64,000 nt of DNA, taken from positions 992,001 through 1,056,000 of the forward strand of contig NZ_JMJJ01000004.1 in NCBI RefSeq assembly GCF_000710035.2. Reading direction: 5' to 3'. Positions within the stretch are counted from its first letter, which is position 1; each line of letters starts with the position of its first letter. The notes beneath the pieces are model-generated. The model was given only the letters and a program-made list of their open reading frames with translations, was not told where the DNA came from and made no database searches. Origin of the DNA: Pantoea ananatis LMG 2665 (lineage in GTDB: Bacteria; Pseudomonadota; Gammaproteobacteria; Enterobacterales; Enterobacteriaceae). The position numbers were made by a program, and so were the translations under genes. Shown piece after piece: positions 10,485 to 19,755 of this stretch.

Positions 10485-10865
10485 GTGGGTGCATGCGTTG
10501 TATCACATCATGCCAGCCTGCATGCTTTCTCAATCACGGATAAAGCATGTCCATTCCCTCTGCGTTATGTCGGTTTATTATTGCTAGCAGGTCATAACGC
10601 ATTTGCAATGAATGCCTGTCCTGTACGTATTTGGCCTGTTTCAGAAGACGTTAACGACGGCCCGCCTCTTTTTTCACGGCAGAATAAGGTTAATGATGGA
10701 GAAGAGGGTGCCAGCGGTATAACTGCGTCACCGGATTGCCAGTCTGGCAAGCGCTGGATTTACGCCTTTATCAGCGCGATGTCGCTGATTAGCGAGAGTA
10801 AGAGGGTGACGTTTAGCCGTGAAACGCTTTGTTTTTTCCAGGCAGTGCTAATATCTTTGAAATAA
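10485..10865 (+). CDS. Doubtful hypothetical ORF upstream of the GGDEF gene
   Basis: A GTG-started 126-codon frame. The middle resembles a signal peptide (YVGLLLLAGHNAFA, then a polar stretch), but no Shine-Dalgarno precedes the start and I recognise no family. It lies in the 526-bp gap between the ytf terminator and the diguanylate cyclase. It could be a short secreted protein, a decayed one, or chance. I see nothing else in this gap. Confidence 0.25.
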   Translation: MGACVVSHHASLHAFSITDKACPFPLRYVGLLLLAGHNAFAMNACPVRIWPVSEDVNDGPPLFSRQNKVNDGEEGASGITASPDCQSGKRWIYAFISAMSLISESKRVTFSRETLCFFQAVLISLK

Positions 10866-10890
10866 TGATGGCAAATAACAGAGACCTGCT

Positions 10891-12471
10891 GTGGGAATGA
10901 ATAAAACCTATAAACCCTCGTTAAAAGGGCTTCTGTGCCTGCATTCTGTTGGTTGCATAGTCATTACTGCACTCATGCTGATATTGGTGGTGGGCGTTGT
11001 TCTTAAGGTTCTGACTGAAAAAAGAATTATTGAATCTAACACCGCCTATGCCCGTAAGCTTGCTGATATGACCGACAGTACATTCAGAACGGCACAAAAA
11101 GAGCTTGCATACAGTGCCACTCAGATTAAACGTTTTGAAGACAAACAGGCACTACAGCAAGAAGCTGACAGATTAAGACTGCAATCGGATATGTTCAGTT
11201 CAGTCGTGATGCTAACGCCAGACGGTTACGTTGCGGCATCCTCTCCACCAGGTTTACTGCCTGTTGGTACGTCTTTGAATGTTGCCCCTGAGCAGTTGAT
11301 GGCGGTAAAAAAGGGGGCGTTCGTATCAGAACCCTTTACACCTTCCACAGGTAACTATCTCATTTTTTTGTCGAACCCGATCTATTCCTCTTCGGGGGCG
11401 TATCTGGGTTATATTGCAGGATCTATCTACCTGAAAAGAAAAAGTATTTTAAGCCGCCTCATGAGCCATCATTTTTACACTGATAAAACAACGATCAGCA
11501 TTGTTTCAGATACTGGAGAAGTCATTTATTCACCTGATGAGATGCTTACAGGAAAAAACAATCCTTTGACTACCAGCCTGACGACGCGGCTGAATCAGGC
11601 CAGCAGCGGTGGATTAAAGACAACGTTAGAACAACGCGACTGCCTGTTAGGCTATTCAGACGTTATCAAAACCAACTGGCACGTATTCGTATGCGTTTCG
11701 CCTGACGTGGTCAGCACGACACTCACGCTTATCGCTAAAGATGTGTTGGTTTATGGACTGGTGATAGCATTGCTATTGGTCGGTGTGAGCATCTTTGTTT
11801 CCACGCAGATTTCCAAACCGCTCGAAAGACTCGCTGGCCTGACCCGGTCTACTACAACGAAGGATTTGCCTCCCAAAATCAAGGGTATAAAAACGTGGTA
11901 TAAAGAATCTGACCGGCTGAAAAAATCTTTTTTGGCTTATTCGAACACAATTAATAAAACGTTGGCCATATTACGTGATGATGCAATAACCGATCATCTG
12001 ACCAAACTGTATAACCGACGTGGATTTGAGCAACTTACCGCGCCTTACCTCTCTGCTAAAAACGAACATAGTCTTGCCTCTTTCGATATCGATTACTTTA
12101 AGCGCATTAATGATCACTATGGGCATGATATCGGTGATAAAACGTTAGTTGCCGTCGCGATGTTTTTAAAAAAAGGCTGCCGCACTAACGATATTGTTTG
12201 TCGGTTTGGTGGCGAAGAATTTGTTGTTTTCTTTCCGAATACACAAATCTCAGAGGCTGAATCTATTGCAAATCGTATCCGTGAACATATCGCATGTGCG
12301 CAATTTAGCGAAATAGGAAAAATGACAATATCAGCTGGCGTGGAGAGTTTAGCTCACCATAACAACGATATTGAGGAAACATTGCTTTCCGTTGACCAAT
12401 GGTTGTACCAGGCAAAGCATGAGGGGCGAAACAGAGTTGTTTCTGCCAGAAGTAAACTGATTTCGTCGTAA
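10891..12471 (+). CDS. Membrane-anchored diguanylate cyclase (sensor + GGDEF)
   Basis: Likely synthesises cyclic di-GMP from two GTP. A transmembrane helix near residues 14-38 precedes a periplasmic sensor region of about 250 residues that resembles a Cache-type domain (SSVVMLTPDGYVAASSPPG). A second transmembrane helix lies near 287-307. A GGDEF domain follows, with the active-site variant GGEEF at residues 440-444. The inhibitory I-site RTND at 431-434 is intact, so product feedback is expected. No EAL domain is present. The start is GTG (10891) or the ATG two codons later. Base composition is AT-richer than the ytf genes. Specific sensory input unknown. Confidence 0.9.
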   Translation: MGMNKTYKPSLKGLLCLHSVGCIVITALMLILVVGVVLKVLTEKRIIESNTAYARKLADMTDSTFRTAQKELAYSATQIKRFEDKQALQQEADRLRLQSDMFSSVVMLTPDGYVAASSPPGLLPVGTSLNVAPEQLMAVKKGAFVSEPFTPSTGNYLIFLSNPIYSSSGAYLGYIAGSIYLKRKSILSRLMSHHFYTDKTTISIVSDTGEVIYSPDEMLTGKNNPLTTSLTTRLNQASSGGLKTTLEQRDCLLGYSDVIKTNWHVFVCVSPDVVSTTLTLIAKDVLVYGLVIALLLVGVSIFVSTQISKPLERLAGLTRSTTTKDLPPKIKGIKTWYKESDRLKKSFLAYSNTINKTLAILRDDAITDHLTKLYNRRGFEQLTAPYLSAKNEHSLASFDIDYFKRINDHYGHDIGDKTLVAVAMFLKKGCRTNDIVCRFGGEEFVVFFPNTQISEAESIANRIREHIACAQFSEIGKMTISAGVESLAHHNNDIEETLLSVDQWLYQAKHEGRNRVVSARSKLISS

Positions 12472-12477
12472 AAAATG

Positions 12478-12528
12478 CACTGCACGACGTCAAGATTATC
12501 AACATTGAGATCTCAGCGTCGTGCAGTG
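12478..12528. terminator. 12-bp perfect inverted repeat between convergent genes
   Basis: CACTGCACGACG (12478-12489) is matched exactly by CGTCGTGCAGTG (12517-12528) with a 27-nt loop. It lies 6 bp after the diguanylate cyclase stop and before the convergent gene ending at 12556. There is no U-run on either side, so a shared terminator is only an inference. Confidence 0.5.
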
Positions 12529-12555
12529 GACAAGGGTGAAAAATCGTTAAAAAAG

Positions 12556-13017
12556 CTAACTACTTCTTTCACAGACGAAAAGTGGCGTAGTCTCAGAGTA
12601 AAAAAGCCAGGCTTTATCACCGTAAGGCCTGATTTTCAGCAGCAGAGGCTTCCCTTTTTCAATAAAGAAATCAGGTAACCATTTTCTTTGATCCTGAACG
12701 CTCATGGTCATTTGTGGCGAGTTGATGACCAAATCTGAGTTAAGGTGATAATAATAGCCCTGTTCTCGATAGGAGAAAGATATGGTTTTACTTAAATAAC
12801 CATCGGCTTTATTTTTTTCATGAAGCGTACCAGAGAGAGCCAGTATACCTTTGCCATTCTGGATGTTTTGAGAAATGAATAAATTTAGCGTGCTATCTTG
12901 CCACTGATAAGAAATATCCGCTTTACATGATATACGGTGTTCCCGGTTTCCACTAAATGGATACAATAAAAGAGCGATAAAGCATAGCCCTGTCAGAACC
13001 AGAATTTTATTCATCAT
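12556..13017 (-). CDS. Small membrane-anchored partner of the ToxR-like regulator (YqeJ-type)
   Basis: A protein of about 153 residues. One N-terminal transmembrane helix (ILVLTGLCFIALLLYPF) is followed by a probable periplasmic domain with three cysteines in all. Two tandem ATG codons (13017 and 13014) lie inside the last codons of the upstream regulator gene, so translation is probably coupled. The longer reading to 13110 would overlap the regulator much more and looks unlikely. E. coli yqeI/yqeJ has the same regulator plus small-protein layout. By analogy it may modulate the regulator, but its sequence assignment is only approximate. Confidence 0.7.
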   Translation of the reverse strand: MMNKILVLTGLCFIALLLYPFSGNREHRISCKADISYQWQDSTLNLFISQNIQNGKGILALSGTLHEKNKADGYLSKTISFSYREQGYYYHLNSDLVINSPQMTMSVQDQRKWLPDFFIEKGKPLLLKIRPYGDKAWLFYSETTPLFVCERSS

Positions 13018-13912
13018 TGAAATTCTTAACATAATAATGAGAGAGACAGTTTGCTCGAATTGTAGCGTGCAAGGGGTGCTGGCATTGAAAGTAAGAGAGT
13101 CTGTCAGCATTTTTAAAAGATGTCATATAGATATATTGACTGTCTTTACAATTGATATCCAAATCATCTACGCGTTTTTTTAACTCAGCGCTATTGAGCC
13201 AGGCGTCTGAGTTATTAAAAATCACGCAGCCTTTATAGTCCATGCTGTGAGCGAAAACGGGCTCTGCCGATTGCGGTTCGACTTTGATAAAAATAAAAAT
13301 ACAGCAAAAAGAAACGAAAGTGATGGCGGTAAAAAACACATTTTTAAAAGAGAGTCGTGCTAACAACATTTCTGTTGTGGGTAGCCATGGCGAGTGATCA
13401 CGTTGACGTGTTGAGGGTAAAACCGTCTTATCATCTTTATCATCCTCGACATCTGCGTGCTGTAACACGGCTGGAGATGCTCCCTCGTGCGATTCTGTGT
13501 TTTCTTCTGACGAAAGAGGTTCATAATTTTTCTCACTCAAGACAGTTGCTGAAGAGGCTGTAACGGTATTTTCTTTCATCACCACGGTTTGTGGTGACAG
13601 AATAAAACCACGCCGGGGCATCGTTCGAATGATGTCTTCCTGCAGTCCGGCTTTACTCAGTGCGCGCCTGAGGCTGGATATATTCTGATAGAGGGACGTA
13701 GAGGTCGGCTCCATGCCAAAACGACGCCATGCATAGTCAAAAAACTGTTGATGAGTGACTAACTCACCGACATTTTCAATGAGCAACTCGAAGCATAGTG
13801 ATGCTGAAGCACTAATGATCGCCGGATTGCCTCTGCCAGTAATTCTTTTTTTCTCGGGTTCAAAAACCAGAAAGTGATTAAGTGTAATCTTTCGGCTCAA
13901 AGTGCTCTCCAT
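13007..13912 (-). CDS. ToxR/CadC-type membrane-bound winged-helix regulator
   Basis: One-component membrane transcription factor, about 301 residues. Residues 1-100 form an OmpR/PhoB-type winged helix (HQQFFDYAWRRFG, SLYQNISSLRRALSKAGL, IIRTMPRRGFILSP). A charged, low-complexity linker follows, then one transmembrane helix (NVFFTAITFVSFCCIFIFI) and a short periplasmic C-terminus with four cysteines, two of which may form a disulfide. I chose the ATG at 13912 over a TTG at 13921. It sits between the diguanylate cyclase and the fimbria-like operon, so it is a candidate regulator of either. Targets are not shown by the sequence. Confidence 0.88.
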   Translation of the reverse strand: MESTLSRKITLNHFLVFEPEKKRITGRGNPAIISASASLCFELLIENVGELVTHQQFFDYAWRRFGMEPTSTSLYQNISSLRRALSKAGLQEDIIRTMPRRGFILSPQTVVMKENTVTASSATVLSEKNYEPLSSEENTESHEGASPAVLQHADVEDDKDDKTVLPSTRQRDHSPWLPTTEMLLARLSFKNVFFTAITFVSFCCIFIFIKVEPQSAEPVFAHSMDYKGCVIFNNSDAWLNSAELKKRVDDLDINCKDSQYIYMTSFKNADRLSYFQCQHPLHATIRANCLSHYYVKNFNDE

Positions 13913-15676
13913 CTGTACCAAAAGAAATGGACATGAATACCCATCTATTGAAAGGAATTAATAGATAAAAATTTGTTATCTGAATCGACATCAGCATAGT
14001 GCTGAATAATTTCCAAATCAAATTAAATAAAAGAGTTTTATTTGCATGCCTTTGGCTTTTTTAATTTAAGTGGAATATAAAATACATGATTTAAGTTGTA
14101 AGTAATTGATTTTATTGTTTATAATTTTAAATTTAATTTAATAAAAAATAGTAATGTTTTTAGAGGGAACCTGAAGCGGGTTTAGGCTTCTTATGTAGCC
14201 CGCTGTCGCACGCGAAAGACAGCAGATAACGATGTTAAAACGCGCAATTAACTTCTCAAAAATTTCTCTAATAGTAATTATATACATTCTCATTTGCCCT
14301 GTCAGTCAGGCGTTCTGGTCAACGGCAGGTGTCAGATTCATTTGAACTCTCATTGGTTTACGCGCTTGCTGCCGTTCACTGCATCATTCAAAACAGACGT
14401 TGTTGTCAGCATACGCACTCATATGAAAAACGCACATACATACTTTAATAAGCCGTCAGCGCTATCCACATCAGAGGTAGGCGTAGCTGCATGCGCGCAA
14501 TCCTCAGGTCGCGCAGACAGACATCATGCGACCAGGGGGGTTGGGCGAGGATAAAATCTGCAAGAAAATAATGTGCAGGGTTGTTAAACCAACCAGATTA
14601 AGCCCAGATTGCAGACTGAGCGGAACGAATACACCCTCCATTTTCAAAGAACCTCTACCTCAATGATACTCATCGTCACTGCAGCCTGAGATCACGCATC
14701 AGCCGTGGTTTAAGTAAATCACGCGAGAATTCAAGGTGGGCATCACAGAATCTTACGTTGCTTCGTTTAACGTTAAGGTATTGCATTTCAATGGGGCGTT
14801 GATGATGTTTTTAACTGCCCTCACTTACCTGTGTCATGCTGTATTTATCCATACCTGCGACATTATGGCTTAGCAACGCATCGTAGATATCATGTAATCA
14901 ATATCCCGCTGTAACAAACACCACTCTCATCGACCTGACAGAATGTCTGTCGTTTCCTGATCTCCTGACGTTAAGTATCGAAAAGTGCGCTACCCAGGCC
15001 TGAGGCCCAATGTTCTAAGAGCGTCACGGTTTGCACCGCACTTTCTTTTTCAAACATATTGCTGATTTAACGGGAAGGTAGGATAAAACGGTAAGCTTTT
15101 CTGGTACGACTATCTGACTAAAAGATATGGCTGTGAGTCAATGTAAACCAGTAATGAACTAAAGGAATGAAAATGGTCAGGAATGAAAAATCTTAAGTAA
15201 TGCATTCAGATTGAGTGACTAACGACAGCGTCAGGCTGAACGTTTGTCTATTTTAAACGTGATTAGTAGGGCAATGAAACAGCGTCAATCAGATGTGACG
15301 GCATGGCGTTGTGTGTACTGACGCTTCGACACAGAAAAAAGTATGAAAAGGAACTGGAAAGGGCAGTCTAATCCGGCAGGTGTCCATTGCAATCTTTAAA
15401 AGACGGGTTTTCACGCAGTGATAAGTAAATATTTGGAGTTGATGTGTATGTTCTTTTCTGAATTTATTTATAAATCAATCAAAAAAACATTGCTTTAAAT
15501 GTGGCATAGGGTATGTGTCTATCTTATTGATTTTTAACAATAAAAAACAAAAGATTATTTTATAAAAAAAGAGATTAATTCATATGGCGATTTCAATGTT
15601 TAACGTTATATTTCTCACCGCATTAAGCCTGAGCGGCTTGTGTCGATTTTTTTATACAGAGATAAGGAAGAATAAC
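13913..15676. other. Long AT-rich gene-free region before the fimbria-like operon
   Basis: About 1.75 kb with no supportable gene. The only open frame of note (14294-14554, 86 codons) has no recognisable family or ribosome site. Parts at 13960-14170 and 15430-15580 are strongly AT-rich, with A and T runs of the kind H-NS binds. It probably holds promoters for the regulator (leftward) and the fimbria-like operon (rightward). I looked for a fim-type invertible switch with short flanking inverted repeats and saw none. Confidence 0.55.
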
Positions 15677-16363
15677 GTGTCTTTTAATAAAACAGTATTA
15701 GCGTTGAGTTTCACCACCAGTGCATTATTTTGCCATTCAGCCATGGCGGGAACCGACATTAATGTTCATGGCATCATTGCGCCGAACGCCTGTACAGCAA
15801 ATGTTGTAGGCGGTGAGGCTCTTGACTGGGGGATTACTCAGCACAAAGATCTTAATCAAACCGCGGTCAATACCTTTGCAGCGAAACAAGTGACATTACA
15901 GGTAAGTTGTCCCTCAGCGCAGAAAGTGGCATTCTGGGCGACCGACCCCAATGAAAGCAGTGCTATGGTGGGTGTGAATACCAATAACAGAAGTGGGCAT
16001 GCAGATAGTACGCGTATTTTTGGTTTAGGGATGGATCCGGTAACGGGAAATAAATTGGGGAATTTTACCATCAGCCCTGTTTCATCAACGGTAGACGGCG
16101 TGACCAATACGACCTCTTTCGGTTACCAGAATAGTGGTTCGCATAGTGGTACTGCGTTTGGTCGTGTGTTAAATGCCAATTGGAGTTATAAGAAAACGGA
16201 AGACTGGACACCATGGGATGAAACGACTAGTGCACCAGCCTCAGGGAAAGTTATTTCATGGGTGTTTGACATCGAACCGCAATTAAACGCCGGAAATATG
16301 ATAACCAATGCACAACAGGTTGACTGGCAGGGTACTGCACAGATTAACGTACGTTATTTCTAA
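15677..16363 (+). CDS. DUF1120 fimbria-like subunit
   Basis: Secreted protein of about 228 residues that resembles the DUF1120 family (E. coli YhcF type), often found beside chaperone-usher genes. The chosen GTG start has a strong AAGGAAG Shine-Dalgarno (15664-15670) six bases upstream and gives a clean 24-residue signal peptide ending CHSAMA. The ATG at 15584 would add 31 residues and spoil this. The mature protein has only two cysteines (PNACTANVVGG and LQVSCPSAQ), a typical pilin-like spacing, and ends in a beta-strand-like NVRYF. Likely the structural subunit exported by the next two genes. Confidence 0.8.
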   Translation: MSFNKTVLALSFTTSALFCHSAMAGTDINVHGIIAPNACTANVVGGEALDWGITQHKDLNQTAVNTFAAKQVTLQVSCPSAQKVAFWATDPNESSAMVGVNTNNRSGHADSTRIFGLGMDPVTGNKLGNFTISPVSSTVDGVTNTTSFGYQNSGSHSGTAFGRVLNANWSYKKTEDWTPWDETTSAPASGKVISWVFDIEPQLNAGNMITNAQQVDWQGTAQINVRYF

Positions 16364-16385
16364 TTTATTTTTTTGAGAGCGACAG

Positions 16386-16410
16386 CAGGCATCTCCCTAT
16401 GAGGTGCCTG
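16386..16410 (+). promoter_or_regulatory. Stem-loop covering the usher ribosome-binding site
   Basis: CAGGCATCT (16386-16394) pairs with AGGTGCCTG (16402-16410), nine pairs with one G-U, around a 7-nt loop. The best Shine-Dalgarno for the usher (GAGG, 16401-16404) lies in the loop edge and 3' arm. This could lower usher translation relative to the subunit, or protect the subunit mRNA end. Confidence 0.55.
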
Positions 16411-16418
16411 ATTTTGAC

Positions 16419-18779
16419 ATGCAAAAAATATATTATGTTGTTACTGTTATTTTCTTTTTAATTTTTATAGCACCAGTGCGGAGTGAAACGCTACATTTTG
16501 ATTCTAATTTGATGGCTGCGAATGGTATCACTTCTGCGCAGCTTGATAATGCACTTAATCAGCATGTAATGCCAGAGCGAGAAACGGAATCTGATATTTA
16601 CATCAATGGAAAATATATTTTATCAGGAAGGGTTTTTTCGGTTAAAAATGCAGCGGTTTATTCGGAAGACATAAAATTAAAAGCAGGAATAAAAGCGTTA
16701 GCATGGTCGCCCTACAAAGCCAGAAATGGCAGTAAATATTTTTATCTGGATAAACAGATTCAGGCTAAATTTGATCGGGCTAATAATACCTTACGGTTAT
16801 TAGTCCCTGTAAAATATCTGATTAATCCAGAGGGGAAGCAAAGGTTGAGTGGCGGGAACGGGGCATTTATAAATTACAATACCTATGCCTATCGCTTTTC
16901 AGGAGGAGAAACCTCCCTCAACAGTATCAATACAGATTATGAAGCCGGAATTAATATGAACAATACGATTATTCGCTCACATGGTTACTACAGTTCCTTT
17001 AGCAGCCGTAACGCACGTACGGCGGTTAACACGATACGTGATGGCTATATTGAGCGAGACTATCAAAATGTTCGCGTCCGCGCAGGACGAACAATCGTTA
17101 GCGATGGTGGGTTTGGCACTGGCTATATTGATGGTGCCATCATCTCCTCCGCCAACGGCAACGCGACGGCATTTGTGAACTTTAATTATGAAGCTGCAGA
17201 AACGCTGACTGTCGAGTTCTGGCAAAATAACTTGCTTCTCTGGAAACAAATCATTCAGAAAGGCCATGCGGAACTGCGTAATATTCCGGTAGCTGGCTTT
17301 AGTGATGACGTCAGGGTATTGGTTAAGCGAGACGGGCAGATCGTTGACTCGCGCATCATCTCACGCGCGCAAATCACCTCTGACCAGGATGGTAACGCGG
17401 GCTATTATGCTTTTACGGGACGTACCGTTAGCGGCAGCAGAAGCACGGTAAGCGGCGCCGGTTTCTCCAGAACGCTAAATTCAATCTTCGCCCCATCGGT
17501 CGCTATGGTCACTGCGTCAGGCTATCGCGGGCTTACGGTCAGCAATACGGCTTTCGAAAAAGATTTTCGCTTTCGCTCCAGCCTGACAAGCGTACAAAAT
17601 GAGAAAAACCAGAAGGGCCTGAGTTTGGATGTTTCAGGCAGCTATAAAAATACCAGCCTTAATTTTAGTCGTAACAGCCGGCATTTTAGCTATATTGGCC
17701 AGGCACGACTCGGGAATTACAATGCACAGCGGAGCAGCATTGGTTTAACGCAGACGCAGCAGTTTTCCTATGGCGTGACAGGAAGTATCTCGTTAACACA
17801 TTATCGTTTCTACGATGCGCCTGGTTTCAATTCATTGTCAGGCAGTCTGAACTTACCTGTGGGAAAAGCTTCGTTGGGCGTAGGTGTCTCCTACATGTCA
17901 TTAAGCCCCGGACAAACGCAAAAAGATAAGATCAGCCTCAATCTTTTCTTGAGCCTTCCACTAAGTTTCAACAAACACAGCGCTAACTGGCGAAGTCAGT
18001 ATTACACGTACGGTAACAGAGCGCGCCTGTCGAATTCGCTCAGTGCGCCGGTATCTAAAAACTATACCGTGACTGCCAGCCAGATGCGTACGTCGGGCGC
18101 GGGTCGTTCAGAAAGCTACTCGCTGGATAATGCCGTCATTACACCTTACACCACTGCGGATGTCTCGCTCTCCCAGGGACGAGATGCCGGAGGCGTATCG
18201 CAGACCACCGCGGCATATTTATCCGGTGCTGTTGCCATTAGTAAAGAAGGCGTTATTTTCTCACCAAACCGTATTGGCAATACCTGGGCGGTGGTCGACA
18301 CAGGCGTCCATCATTATCTTGATGTCGCCTCATTACAAAGTAGTGCGGTCACCAATCATGATGGAAAAGCCATAATTACGCCTGTCGCTGAAGGACGAAA
18401 TGATTTTATTCGCGTTAGCCCGGAAGGTCTGCCATCAGGTGTAATCATTAAAAACAACGTCAGAGATTTTTCAGCTGTTCGTGGATCGGTGCCGTTCTTT
18501 AAATTTGGCATAGCGGATAACCGTTCAATGCTGTTGAAATGGAGCCACAAACCTTCTGACATTCATCAGATTGATCTTTTTTATGACGGTTCTGGAAAAT
18601 TAATTGCCCGTTTCATCGACAAAGATATTCTTTTAATCGATGAAAAAGATATCGGAAAGCTGGAATCAGAAGGTATGTCGTCACCTACGCATTTAAATAT
18701 GCAATGTAAACTTTCATCTCGTCGTCTGAATCAACAGGAGAGTATTAAAAATGTTATTTTCAACTGCCATGCTTCGTAA
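16419..18779 (+). CDS. Outer-membrane usher (chaperone-usher family)
   Basis: Outer-membrane assembly platform for fimbrial subunits, about 786 residues. A hydrophobic signal sequence (MQKIYYVVTVIFFLIFIAPVRS) is followed by the usher N-terminal domain (DIYINGKYILSGRVF). A long beta-barrel-type region comes next, then a C-terminal domain with two cysteines near the end (MQCK and FNCH). A GTG five codons upstream (16404) is an alternative start. The last 29 bp overlap the chaperone gene. Length is slightly below the usual 800-870. The sequence is unlike the Fim or Pap ushers I know by memory and probably belongs to the DUF1120-associated branch. Confidence 0.85.
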   Translation: MQKIYYVVTVIFFLIFIAPVRSETLHFDSNLMAANGITSAQLDNALNQHVMPERETESDIYINGKYILSGRVFSVKNAAVYSEDIKLKAGIKALAWSPYKARNGSKYFYLDKQIQAKFDRANNTLRLLVPVKYLINPEGKQRLSGGNGAFINYNTYAYRFSGGETSLNSINTDYEAGINMNNTIIRSHGYYSSFSSRNARTAVNTIRDGYIERDYQNVRVRAGRTIVSDGGFGTGYIDGAIISSANGNATAFVNFNYEAAETLTVEFWQNNLLLWKQIIQKGHAELRNIPVAGFSDDVRVLVKRDGQIVDSRIISRAQITSDQDGNAGYYAFTGRTVSGSRSTVSGAGFSRTLNSIFAPSVAMVTASGYRGLTVSNTAFEKDFRFRSSLTSVQNEKNQKGLSLDVSGSYKNTSLNFSRNSRHFSYIGQARLGNYNAQRSSIGLTQTQQFSYGVTGSISLTHYRFYDAPGFNSLSGSLNLPVGKASLGVGVSYMSLSPGQTQKDKISLNLFLSLPLSFNKHSANWRSQYYTYGNRARLSNSLSAPVSKNYTVTASQMRTSGAGRSESYSLDNAVITPYTTADVSLSQGRDAGGVSQTTAAYLSGAVAISKEGVIFSPNRIGNTWAVVDTGVHHYLDVASLQSSAVTNHDGKAIITPVAEGRNDFIRVSPEGLPSGVIIKNNVRDFSAVRGSVPFFKFGIADNRSMLLKWSHKPSDIHQIDLFYDGSGKLIARFIDKDILLIDEKDIGKLESEGMSSPTHLNMQCKLSSRRLNQQESIKNVIFNCHAS

Positions 18780-19455
18780 CGTTTCTATGAGTGTTTTCAT
18801 ATTTACAGGTCTTATTCATGATGCCAGTGCCGAAATTCTACCTTCATCATCAGCGGTGTTGATCGAGTCAGGTAAGCAGGAGTCGACTATTGATATTAAG
18901 AATAATGGCGATAAAAGTGTGCTGCTTTACAGCAAAATCCGGCGTCTACCAGACGATAATCTTGCCGGTGGCACACTGTATACTGAACCTCAGGCTATTG
19001 TAATAGGTCCAGGCGACATCCAGAGCATTCGGGTAATTTACCGTACCAATACGCCGGATGTAAAAGAGCATATCGCGCGCGTCGTATTTACAGGATTACC
19101 ACCTAAGGATGAGGTCAGCGATGGAAAGGTGAAAATTCTCATTGGGCAAGATCTGCCGGTCGTAGTTAACGTCAGAAAAGATATCGAGCAAAAAGATATG
19201 TGGCAGCGCGTACAATATCAGTTAGTCCGCGGCGATCTCTGTATAAGTAATCCCAGCGCTAAAGTGTTCCGTTTCTCACCTTTGGTTAATACAGATGAAG
19301 GCGGATCGAAAATCACTTTTACGAAGCCTTATGTTCTTCCGCAGGAGACGTTGTGCGCTACACCTTCTCATCCACTTTCAAAGGGTATGCATCTGAGCAT
19401 CACCAGCGTCAGTGATTATAATTATCAGTTAAAAACAAACAAAGTCACCCTGTAG
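18751..19455 (+). CDS. Periplasmic pilus-assembly chaperone
   Basis: PapD-like chaperone, 234 residues, that would hold subunits in the periplasm and hand them to the usher. Signal peptide ends at about ASA (residue 27). The first immunoglobulin-like domain shows SSSAVLIESGKQESTIDIKNNGDKSVLL and the region IGPGDIQSIRVIYR. It starts within the usher gene, with CAGGAGAG upstream. The strand-A position that is arginine in PapD (SRVIY-type motif) appears to read SAVLI here, which I could align only by eye. Two cysteines lie in the C-terminal domain. Confidence 0.85.
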   Translation: MLFSTAMLRNVSMSVFIFTGLIHDASAEILPSSSAVLIESGKQESTIDIKNNGDKSVLLYSKIRRLPDDNLAGGTLYTEPQAIVIGPGDIQSIRVIYRTNTPDVKEHIARVVFTGLPPKDEVSDGKVKILIGQDLPVVVNVRKDIEQKDMWQRVQYQLVRGDLCISNPSAKVFRFSPLVNTDEGGSKITFTKPYVLPQETLCATPSHPLSKGMHLSITSVSDYNYQLKTNKVTL

Positions 19456-19506
19456 TTTATTGCAGGCGCGCCTTTGAGGTTTACTGATTCGCTATGGAGA
19501 TAACAT

Positions 19507-19755
19507 GTGCTTAGGGTTATCGGGAAACATGGAGAAAATGTTTTTTTAACGGACAAAGAAATTGCCGTAATAGGGTTTTACATGACCGGAATGAAATTAC
19601 AGCAGATTGCGTGCCGGACAGGCATGGATGTGCTGAAAATTCGTTACCACAAACGCAGGGTGATGCGTAAATTAGGTGTGAAAAACAATAAGGAACTTAT
19701 TCTCTGGTTCATCGCCAACCGTCCCTCTTTTAGTCTTGAGGAGAGGGAGGGTTAG
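19507..19755 (+). CDS. Small LuxR-type HTH regulator, copy 1
   Basis: An 82-residue protein that is almost only a GerE/LuxR C-terminal helix-turn-helix (LTDKEIAVIGFYMTGMKLQQIA, then KRRVMRKLGVKNNKEL). There is no receiver or ligand-binding domain. The GTG start is supported by GGAG at 19496-19499, seven bases upstream. It follows the chaperone by about 50 bp on the same strand. A paralogue lies 0.7 kb downstream. Probable local transcription factor; target unknown. Confidence 0.8.
   Translation: MLRVIGKHGENVFLTDKEIAVIGFYMTGMKLQQIACRTGMDVLKIRYHKRRVMRKLGVKNNKELILWFIANRPSFSLEEREG

Noticed and set aside
12475-12678. 67-codon plus-strand frame
   Set aside because: Runs through the inverted repeat and antisense to the small partner gene; no ribosome site.
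14294-14554. 86-codon frame in the AT-rich gap
   Set aside because: No recognisable domain, signal or Shine-Dalgarno.
13913-15676. fim-type invertible promoter switch
   Set aside because: I saw no pair of short matching inverted repeats 200-400 bp apart and no recombinase gene nearby.
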